Shown in pieces: positions 54,905 to 64,000 of a DNA stretch of 64,000 nt. The notes beneath the pieces are model-generated. The model had not been told where the DNA came from. It searched no databases and worked only from the letters and a program-made list of their open reading frames with translations. How positions within the stretch are numbered: position 1 is the first letter of the stretch; each line of letters starts with the position of its first letter. A program made the position numbers and the translations under genes. This DNA is from Gordionus sp. m RMFG-2023 (taxonomy: Eukaryota > Nematomorpha > Gordioida > Chordodea > Parachordodidae), in the NCBI RefSeq assembly GCF_954871325.1, contig NC_088775.1, positions 62,907,561 through 62,971,560 on the forward strand. The letters run 5' to 3'.

Positions 54905-57900
54905 ATTAGACTCATTATTTAATAGTAAATTAGAATCCTAATTATCTACATGTTAGAGTCCTTATTTTATTTCAATATATGGATAATTCTCACTAATGAC
55001 GTTTTTATTTACTTAATGTTAATTTAAATTTTACATACATTATAAATGAGGCTTTTACTTTAATTTCATATTTAAACTTTTTTTAGAATGAGACTAGCAA
55101 AGCTCTATTAGTATAAATATTTATTTCTAAAAAAGTATTCGTCTAAGTATTTGTATATAAATAATTTTTCCAAAAATTTTTAGCAACAAATATTTTTTAA
55201 AATTTTTACCCAACCCTGGATATACCAAATTTTTTGGTAAGTAGGAAAAACAATAAATTATAATTAAAGAAAATTTATTCATTCTATTCGAATCAAAGAT
55301 AAGACAAGAGACACAGTTGATGAACTGTGTTTAAGTTTACCATATCAGAAAATTTTATATAGCATTATTTATTTTTGTCGGTAAGTATGCATATTTCTTA
55401 AATGGTTTTTTTTACAAGTAAAACAATGCTTTCTTTTCTTTATTACATATTATAATCTAAAAAACCATTAGAACATAAAAATTAAATGAAAAAAATAGGC
55501 AATAAAAATTTAAAAGCTGCAATATAAAATAATTGTGGAGAAATAAATTCGTGAAAATATATTATTGTTGTTTAATGTTGAAATATCAAAGGCCGGACTA
55601 AATGATTTAGACAAAAATACCCCGGACATGAAAATTTGACAAAGATACCCAAATCTATTTATTTCAAATTTTTTTGATCCAATCCAATAATACTTATAGG
55701 AAGAAAACATTTTTCTCAACTCGAACATAAAATTAATTCCATATTCCCGACCCAACTCGAAAATCAAAATATTAAAAAAATTTCTATTAATTTTCTTGAA
55801 ATAATCTAAAAATGGAATTGTAAAACAATATACAATCAAACCATGATTTATTGATATCACTGATTAAGTTTAAAATGATAAAAAAAAATATTCCCAAACC
55901 AGCTATTCCGATCCACCAAAAATAAATATTTTCCGACCTGATATGCACTAAATTAACAATTAATTAAAATAACTCAATACAATCCAACCTACAGTCGGGT
56001 AAGTCGGTTCTAATTAGCCCAAGAATTTATCCCTCCTCTTTTATCTTATTTTAAATATTCTCTTAAAATTTAGGTATTTTAGTTTAATGACTAATTATAC
56101 GGAACATTTGGATACGAATCTAATAATTCATTTTAGACATCTATGGTCAATATTAAATTAGACAAAATTTTCACAACAAAACAATTTCAAATTTTTAAAC
56201 CCAATCTGAATCCAGAACCCTCTTTTACTATTATAGGATCAAAATTTTAGCCCAAGCCAGTCCGCAGCCAGGTGGCAAATTTATTTTAGATCGAGGTCCG
56301 GCCTGGCCTACAATCCAAATTTTAAAAACTTATAAGGAAAAGCTCAAACTCAAAAAATTTATTTTATTCTCTATTTTAATTTTATTTTGAATTTAAATAT
56401 TCAGCATTACTTTGATAATTAATAATGTTAAACTATTTTATTCTATTTATTACAAAATATTATAAGAAAATAAATAGTAAATATTTCGCATTTCCTGATT
56501 TTTCGGACTCTAATTGTGAGACATCCGTGACACTAGTAAACCTAATATTTGTATTATTTTTTTAAATTGATATTCAATAATTTTTAAAAAATTATTATTT
56601 TGAATGGAAATGAACCAAAAATTATGGTATTTATTTCTTTATTCATCCATTAAAAATCGTTTATTTTTTTATATAACTTTGTCGGAAATTAATGATAATT
56701 TATTATATCATAAGATCCCAATTTTTTTAAAAAATGATCATTTTACAATATATATTTTCACTATCTGAGGTTTAAACAATATAAAATAAGATTTATATTA
56801 ATACCTATTATATATTAAATATTATAAATAATATTTACAATATACATAGTAAAGTTGATAATCATTATACTTAGATATTATAATAAATTACATAATTAAC
56901 TGGTCATAGTCGTAAATAAGTAGTGAAGTATAATAAAAATATATTTTAGGCATGTTATAATATAATTTTCCCATTTTTATTTTCAAAGCTTGTAATATTA
57001 TCATAAATTGAAAACTTGCTATGCATAAAATTTAAGATATTCCACTATTTTCTACTAATTATTTTTTTAAAAAAATATGGATAGATGATTGATTAATCAC
57101 AATTTCTTTAAAAGATGTCCCACACGTATTTTATATTATTTTTGTTTTTAGCTTAATAGCTTTAGTTATAATATTTACTGTGATATAAAGAAAAGACCAT
57201 AAAAGTCAATTAACTAAAATTACATATATATTCAAGATTTATGTTATAAAAATTTAATATTTTTACACCGTATGCTATAAATCTATCTTCATCTCAATTA
57301 GATTCTATAAATTATTTTATATTTCAAAAATTTAATTTATATTTACTTTTATAATTAATATATAAGTATAATTATAAAGTATATATTGAATTGGATAATC
57401 ATTTATAAAAACTTAAAGTAATAATAGATATATAATACATTTATACCCCAATTAAGCTATATTTAATATAAATAACATTAAGTATATAGATAATTATGTA
57501 ATTATAACAGATGTGATCAAAATTTTAAATTTAAGAATTAAAGTGGTATATACTTAATTATCACAAAAATTGTTATAAAGCATGATTTTTTTAAATATAC
57601 CATAATATCCTTCAAACAAAATTAACCCATGAGTATTTTTTTTACACAAATTTTTAATAATAATTAATATTTATTTAGGGAAGACTACGGCTAGTTGGTA
57701 AATTTTGATCAGAATCATTATAGATCCTAATTGATAAATCTCACTTTATAATGTACAAATAGAATGAAAACCTTACTTTTAATCTTAATAAAATTAATAT
57801 AATACTTTTCAAAATAATCGATTTTGAAAATTATGTTTTTAACCTACAAGCCTCTAACCCGGTGTGTGTCTGATCAGTGATTTATTAAGTATCCTATTGG

Positions 57901-58136
57901 ATAAAATATTTTTATTTCCTTATTATAATGCACAATGTTTAATTAAGTGAATATGATATATAATATTATCATGGTTGGGCAGTATCGTGGATATTTGTAT
58001 CTAAGTTTTATTTAAACTTTTAGAAAGGATCTTGTAACGGTTACAAATTATTTAAAAATATCTATATCTCCATCAATTTTGCATTCAATAAGATATAGAT
58101 ATTTTTACAAAAATTTTATTAGTTAATCTAAATGGT
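54905..58136. other. AT-rich stretch without genes
   Basis: 3.2 kb with no supported gene. At 55585-55790 and 56180-56345 there are GC-containing words (GGCCGGACT, CCCGACCCAACTCG, GAGGTCCGGCCTGGCCTAC) reminiscent of decayed hAT-2 or hAT-3 ends. The 116-codon minus-strand open frame at 55510-55860 overlaps these words and is not supported. Confidence 0.5.
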
Positions 58137-58597
58137 CAGGTGCGTAGCCAGAAATTTTCTATGAGGGGGGAATAATTTTTTTTATATCGAAATAATTTTT
58201 TTTGGAGCATTAAAAATTTATTAGAAATCATAATATAATAAAATTTATTAGAATTAAGCATCAAATAAAATTTATTAGAACCAATAATATTTGAAAATAT
58301 GATAATTTCGAACACAAATAATAAAATATTGGAAAATTCAAAATATTAAGAGCGAATATAATACGGTTAAATATAATAGCTATATAAACAGGTATTTAAA
58401 CACAATAAAATAAATTAATGTTCATTGCGATTGCGCCAATTTTTTAATAAATTGTTCTGTGTTGGAGATTAGATCTCGATGAGTAAAGCTAGTCTATTCA
58501 ATCAATTTTAATATGTCATACCTTTGATATAGGTTTTCCTCTAAAATGAAGAGAATGTTCTCTCATTTGTGCTACAAATTGATATCATTGCCAAAAT
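58137..58597 (-). mobile_element. 3' end of ZMYM-type hAT family Z2, copy B, interrupted by hAT-2
   Basis: It begins at 58137 with CAGGTGCGTAGCCAGAAA, a hAT terminus, and is the inverse of copy A. Shared words include AAATTGTTCTGTGTTGG, TTTCGAACACAAA, TACCTTTGATAT and GTTCTCTCATTTGTGCT. On the minus strand the dimerisation region reads NERTFSSF near 58540-58570, with stops. The copy continues beyond the inserted hAT-2 at 61671. Confidence 0.8.
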
Positions 58598-61500
58598 CAG
58601 AGACCTGCAGAGGCACCATTTGCACGGCCCGGCCCGGTTTTAAATTTTTTTAGGCCCGGCCCGGATATTTTTTATAAAAATTTTTTACGGCCCGGCCCGG
58701 ATTTAAAAATTTAAGGCCCGTCGGAATTTTTTAAAATTATATTCGACCTGGTATATACAAAAATTCACCTATGAGGTATTTTACCATATTTTTCAGCGAG
58801 TATTATCGCTTATTATTTAAAAAATATATGAAAAAAGCTAATATTTTGAGAATATTATATAGAATTTATAAAAATTATAAAACTGTTATTTATAAAAATG
58901 GATATTTTGAGCATATATTATATTTTATATTGCATTTATAAAAATAAAACTAATATTCATAAGAACGGTAATAATATTTTGAGCATATACTATAATTGCA
59001 TTTAAAAAAAATAAAACTAATATTTAATTTATAAAAATGGAAAATATTTTGAGAATATAATATATTGTATTTAATTTACTATTTAATTTATAAAATAAAA
59101 ATAAATCTCTATTTAAAAAAATGCATGTATAATAAATAGTATTTTGAAAATATAATCTTATTGCACAATATTAATATAATTTATTTTCTAATATAAATTT
59201 TTAACAAAAGAAGATAATTGTATTATATATAATATTGTAAAAAAAATAATGAAAAATGTTGGATTAAAAACTTACATGACTCAAGGTAAAATATAATAAA
59301 TGCAATAAATATTTGACATTTTGCAAAGTAAAAAACCAGCATGATTGACGAAACCCTATACTCAAGAAAGATATTAAAAATTCACAAATTATCATGAAGA
59401 AAGAGAAGCATATCTACCTTTTCAGGTTGAAGATTACTTCTTCTTTCTTCAAGAATTCTCCCAGTAGTGGAAAAATTCCCCTCATAGCTTGCACTTGAAG
59501 CAGGAATTGCCAATACCCGTTTTGCCAATTTTGCTAAAATTGGAAATTCGCTTTGATGAGCCGCCCACCACTCTAACGAATTATCCACCTTAAATGTTTC
59601 ATCTATTTTTTTATTTATGTAATTATAATATTCATCATCGGGTATTGACATATTACCAGAATTACCATCGCCCCATTTGTCATAAAACGATTCAGTTTGT
59701 TTAACAACAGTCGTAATTTGACTGGTCGATGGTATTTCATTTACTTTCTGAGCCTCTTGTAATTTATAATCTTTTATATAGTTTTCCGTCATCTTGCGAT
59801 CTTTCCCTGAGAACATACGTAATTGCTTGAATTTGGGACAGAGAAAAAGAAAAATAAAATGATACTTATGTAAAACAAATTTTTCAATTAAAAAATGCTT
59901 TATAATGAGTAAAATCAATTTTATTTCTCCTTTTTCGCTTTGAAAGGTATTACAAACTTCATGAAGTTCATAATACCAAATTACCACTTTAAAAAGAGTA
60001 CAAGAGTCCGACTGTAACTCAACAATAGCTCTGTTAAAATTCTCAAGAATTTTGACTAGATCCTGAAGGATCGGAAAGTCTATAATATAATACTTTTCCG
60101 ATCCCCCATGTTCTTGAAGAACTTTTATAATTTCTTCATTTTGAGAATAAACAGATTTGAGCATATTGTATTAAGAGTTCCAGCGGACTTCTATATCTTG
60201 ATAAAGGGCTTTCAAATGCTGGCATTTATTACTTTGTTTTAAATGCCCCACTAATATTTTAGTATTATCTATTGTTAATTTTATTAATGGGGCATTACTT
60301 TCCAAATATTTGAAGTTAAATGAATTTCTTAAAATTGTATTTAATATATGACAAGAACAATTTAATCGTTCATTTAACTCCAATGCTTTTATAATATTTT
60401 TACCTTGGTCTGTAACAAATATTATATTAATAAAATCGTTAGTGTTAAAATTAAAATTATGAAATTTTTTTAATAGTTCATCCTTAACTACTTTGCTAGT
60501 CTTTGACACTTCTTTAAATTTAGCGGTAAATAGGTTTCTCTTCACTAACTTCCAGTCATCTGATATATAGTGAATGTTAACTGTTATAAACGAGTTCTTT
60601 TTATGGTCATCGCACCATATATCAGTGGAAGCAGCCATAAATCGATTCTTGATTACTGGGGCAATGGTATCAACCAAAATGTTTCTTATTTTATTACATT
60701 TTTCTTTAAGGTGGGGTGATAGAGTGGTGGGATGTGAAATCAATGAGTTGATATCTATTTTACCATACTTTGCCCCAACATCGAGTAGAGCCTGGCTGAA
60801 TTCAAGAAACCCCCAGCTATCATTTCGAAAGGTCCAATATCTTTTGCGCAAAGTGTTAAGGAATGATCTATAAATTTTTCTTTTAAATATTTTATATTAC
60901 ATTTATAGGTTGGTTTTTCAGGTGTAAAAATTTTTTATTAATTTTCATGGATTTACCATCACATTTATGTCTTTTTAAATGTGATGTACCATGTTTATAA
61001 TATAAGATAATATACTTGAACAATTCTTATATTGTACGTAGCCAATGTTTTTTTTATTTTCATCTATGATGATGTTAAATTTAGCCCATATTTCAGATTT
61101 TAAATTATTATTTGTATTTCTAAAAGAATAAATATTATTTTTAATTTTATTAATTATATCATTAGTATTTTGTGCCATGATATTCCTTTATTTGATTGTT
61201 TTGCTAAATATTCTAAAAATTTAGATATGAATTATAAAAAAATATATTATTAATACTTGAATATTGGGGCTTATTTAAGATATTCCTTTATTTGATTGTT
61301 TTGGTAAAATATGTTGTAAAAATTTAGATATGAATTATAAAAAAATATATTAATACTTTGAATAAATTTGCAGGAAATTAATAATTAGATCGATCTGTGG
61401 GTGTTAGGTAGTGTTAACCATCACCCAATATTATATTAATCATAACTATAATATAATCTTATAACCATTAACTCATAATGTAAAAGTTTTTATAAAAAAT

Positions 61501-61670
61501 ATTAAGGCCCGGCCCGGCCCGGGTTTAACAATCTTAGGCCCGGCCCGGATATATTTTAAAAAAAATCTTTAGGCCCGGCCCGGATATGTTTAAAAAAATT
61601 TTTCTTAGACCCGGCCCGGGTATATTTAAAAAATTTAAAATACGGCACGGCCCGGGCCTGCAGGTCTCTG
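58598..61670 (-). mobile_element. hAT-2: complete hAT (Ac/hobo-like) element
   Basis: A 3073-bp element with ends CAGAGACCTGCAGAGGC and, inverted, CAGAGACCTGCAGGCCC. An exact 8-bp duplication GCCAAAAT flanks it (58590-58597 and 61671-61678). Both subterminal zones carry several GGCCCGGCCCGG words spaced by AT runs (58620-58710 and 61505-61650). It encodes a BED-finger hAT transposase on the minus strand, broken by one stop and a few frameshifts. It is inserted into copy B of ZMYM-type hAT family Z2. Confidence 0.95.
59382..61178 (-). pseudogene. hAT-2 transposase (Ac/hobo-like)
   Basis: It starts at ATG 61176-61178. The N-terminal BED finger reads KSEIWAKFNIIIDE, YVQYKNCSSILSY (the first finger cysteine is replaced by Tyr), then in another frame GTSHLKRHKC. 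After further shifts near 60850-60900 comes PFEMIAGGF. The core includes STDIWCDDHKKNSFITVNIH (first Asp), FVTDQGKNIIKALEL (second Asp), NCSCHILNTIL (CxxH) and VRWNS. A TAA at 60171-60173 interrupts the frame, which then continues (YNMLKSVYSQNEE). The C-terminal dimerisation region is intact: LEWWAAHQSEFPILAKLAKR, AIPASSASYEGNFSTTGRIL and RSNLQPEKVDMLLFLHDNL. Inactive by one stop and about two or three frameshifts. Confidence 0.9.
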
Positions 61671-61870
61671 GCCAAAATATAGTGTATTTAATATATTTGG
61701 AAAACTTACAAAAAATATTTTAAAGTATGCAATGCTTCCACTCTATTTCTTGGAGGATTATCTACAAAAATGAATCTTTCATACAATTTAAATTCTAAAA
61801 TTATTTGGTCTTCAGTAACATTATTATTTTATGAATAAAAATTAGCTAAATATTTAATTTTTTCATATCA
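61671..61870 (-). pseudogene. ZMYM-type hAT family Z2 copy B, part upstream of the insertion
   Basis: Continuation of the transposase relic at 58137-58597. On the minus strand KYLANFYS, NVTEDQIILEFKLYERFIFV and NPPRNRVEALHTLKYF correspond to the stretch just before the dimerisation region of ZMYM-type hAT proteins. The sequence at 61679-61740 matches copy A (54420-54480) inverted. Confidence 0.75.
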
Positions 61871-62765
61871 AGATTTGATATATCCTCAGATCAGAGGGAG
61901 TTATAAGATAATGTATTTTTAAATGGATAGTGCCATTTGATAAATCAAAGTCAAAATTAAATCCAAAAGTGGAATATAAACGGTTATTTTATAGTAATCC
62001 TCAATTGAGTCCACGTTAATATTGAAACGATTTGTTTATAGGTGAAAATCAAGGCTTGCAAATCTCAAAATCATATAATTTTGCTTTACCTCAACAATCA
62101 CATAAATTTCGATAAATTCTTGGTCGATATTATTTGGTTTTTTAAGTTGTAATATATCGCGTTTCAAAGAAAAAATTCGGCAGTCATATTAAATCTAATA
62201 TGGATCAGCTTAAGGTAAAATGTCTGTTTCAAGTAAAATATCTATTTCTGGGAATTCTGATATTAAGGGCATAAAAATATCTCCTAGATCCAAAACTGAA
62301 GCACAAGAAGTCTCAGAAATAATTATATTCAGAAAACGAGGTTATTTTGAACCTTAAGGTTTTTTTTCCAGAGTATCAACTCTAATGGTTAATTTTTTTA
62401 ATCAAATATGTATAAGTACATGCATATGCGGCTATAATTTATTTTATTATTGGAATAAATATTAAATTTTCATAACAAAATATATGATTTATACCCTCAA
62501 AAGTAACTTTTAAATGTTGCAATTTATCAATGATAAAAAATAATAATAATTTTAATTATCCAATACCTATCTTATACAAAAGATTAACCCTTATTCTATA
62601 TAAAATTATTCTTTATTTTAACAAAAAATATATTTAAATTACCATAAAATTAAATTTTAAAGATATTGAGGGTTTGGGGTTACTTTTCAGAGGTATAGAT
62701 GAGCTTTCTGAGAAATTTTTAAAGTTTATTTCTGAAAATTTGAATATGTTAAAAAATCATAATAG
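61871..62765. other. No clear gene; possibly more of copy B
   Basis: This should hold the upstream part of hAT copy B, but no transposase motif was recognised with confidence. No 5' terminus of copy B was found. Confidence 0.4.
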
Positions 62766-62900
62766 AAAGAAGAAACAACAATTGATGAAATCATTAATAT
62801 ATTTCATGAAAATCAGTCCTTGCTAGCTGTTATGGAGAAAACAAACTTAGGTTACGCAACAGTAAGAAGATATAAATCAAGATTAATAAAACAACATTAG
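62766..62900 (+). other. Short helix-turn-helix-like open segment
   Basis: A 44-codon open stretch between a TAG at 62763-62765 and a TAG at 62898-62900. Two predicted helices with a turn (TIDEIINIFHEN, then ETNLGYATV-like MEKTNLGYATVRRYKSRL) look like a DNA-binding helix-turn-helix of a transposase or regulator. There is no methionine at the start, so it is part of something larger. Not recognised further. Confidence 0.4.
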
Positions 62901-63539
62901 TCTACATCAAGACAAATATTCAAGAAAGATAAAGAAACTATATAATTATCTAAACATCTAAAATTTTATGGGCCTATACTCTTTTTAGGCATATGGATCC
63001 TATTGCAATTTTAATCCATTCGTTATATGTTTAAATTGTCAATAAATTTCACTAAATTTTAATAATTATTTACCATTATGGTATATTTTTATCAATAAAG
63101 TGGTTACAATAATATATATATCCTTTTTGTATTTAAAAAAAATCAATATTATCAGCTCAATAGGGCCTCATGGAATAATTCATCCTTGCCCAATTTTTTT
63201 TTCGGAAAAATTAATTTTAAAAAAGTATAATTTTTTAAAACATTCTTATGTATAGCATCAAAGTAAATAAGTGGAATAAAAAAAGATATTATTTATTCAA
63301 TATTATCAAGTTATTTTAATTTTATTAGCGTTTATCTTTTAGGGCTCGCATGATATCCTGTCTCCTATTAAAGTTTAAGATTATATTGTAGCAATTTGTT
63401 AAAACAAATATCATATTTCATTTAAAATCGCATTCATGACTACCAAATTATTAACTAAGTTATCGAAAATGTAATTATTGAATCGGAAAAATGAAAAATA
63501 ATGAAGTACACAAGGAGAATACAATTATAAATATAAATT
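62901..63539. other. No gene seen
   Basis: AT-rich spacer with no recognised element. Confidence 0.5.
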
Positions 63540-63697
63540 AAGCATTAAATGGAAAATTTTCTGAAGTCACCCAACATGAACATAACAATAATTATATTAT
63601 TGTATTGTGTAAAGAATGTCACAAATTTATAAGTTTATCTGCAGACTCATATCAACATCTATCCAAGCATCTAAAAGCATCTTATATAATTTTATAA
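63540..63697 (+). pseudogene. BED-type zinc finger relic
   Basis: An open stretch ending at a TAA (63695-63697) contains IVLCKECHKFI followed by YQHLSKHLK. The C-x2-C and H-x3-H spacing fits a BED finger as found at the N-terminus of hAT transposases. It is followed by no further transposase before the window ends, so it is partial or a stray fragment. Confidence 0.5.
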
Positions 63698-64000
63698 AAA
63701 TCACATTTATTATGCTATTCATTTCATATTCAATATCATATCACTCATTTTCTAAATTTAAAAGTTTTTTTTTAAATTTTACATTAATGATTGATAATAA
63801 AAAATATTTTATTATATAAATATACCAAAAAAAATGTTAGCATATTGGCTAAAAAAAGGTAATTTAAAAAAATATAAGCATCCAAAGTGGAGTGAAGCCA
63901 CTGATTCCAACATAAGCCAATACAATACCAATACAATATAGGTATAATAAAATTTAGACCAATATAATAGTTTGAAACCAATATTAATATCTATTGTATT
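63698..64000. other. No gene seen at the right edge
   Basis: AT-rich DNA with a short imperfect repeat (CCAATACAATA words near 63920-63950). Nothing further is recognised. Confidence 0.5.

Noticed and set aside
55510-55860. 116-codon minus-strand open frame
   Set aside because: Phe/Ile/Asn-rich translation of AT-rich DNA that also contains decayed hAT-like GC words; no motif.
63616-63981. Two open frames at the right edge
   Set aside because: Hydrophobic low-complexity translations. The first is a frame-shadow of the BED-like finger.

Overview
The window is AT-rich (roughly three quarters A+T by eye), intron-bearing animal DNA that consists mostly of transposable elements in several stages of decay. 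Two pieces look like host protein genes, both on the minus strand: an immunoglobulin-domain exon of the Dpr/DIP/lachesin type (38930-39146) with a splice signal at each end, and the first coding exon of a GT3 glycogen synthase (53149-53601). Both resemble invertebrate, probably ecdysozoan, proteins. The species cannot be named from the sequence.

Left part (1-12560): an APE-endonuclease LINE on the minus strand is split in its endonuclease codons by a complete 4.6 kb hAT element (2488-7125) with exact 8-bp target duplications. Behind it lie a rotted LINE relic (8440-8822) and a long non-coding module (9783-10710) that recurs upstream of a second LINE at 50333-51310. Centre-left (13196-19725): a foldback element with very long inverted arms (13196-14922) is followed by arrays of a 119-bp unit in two opposing orientations around a 0.7 kb core. 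A piggyBac copy sits at a TTAA inside the last array unit. A Ty3/gypsy fossil (about 19726-26056) follows, bracketed by a 228-bp direct repeat.

Centre (26316-37661): a composite block (26870-33530) carries the same 119-bp units near both ends in opposite orientation and holds relics of an IS630/Tc1 element, two hAT elements and a TA-flanked 918-bp element. A PIF/Harbinger element with long terminal repeats (34733-36861) and palindromic MITEs come next. Right part: the Ig exon, a LINE with R2-type zinc finger and restriction-like endonuclease (41646-44369), two related LINEs lying tail to tail (45540-47170 plus, 47371-50076 minus), the glycogen synthase exon with three perfect copies of a 30-bp coding unit, and a hAT (58598-61670) nested with exact target duplications inside an older ZMYM-type hAT.

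Apart from the two host exons, no host gene, tRNA, rRNA or CRISPR array was recognised. The genes do not form a pathway. The informative content is the nesting order of the elements, the foldback and array structures, and the two isolated host exons.
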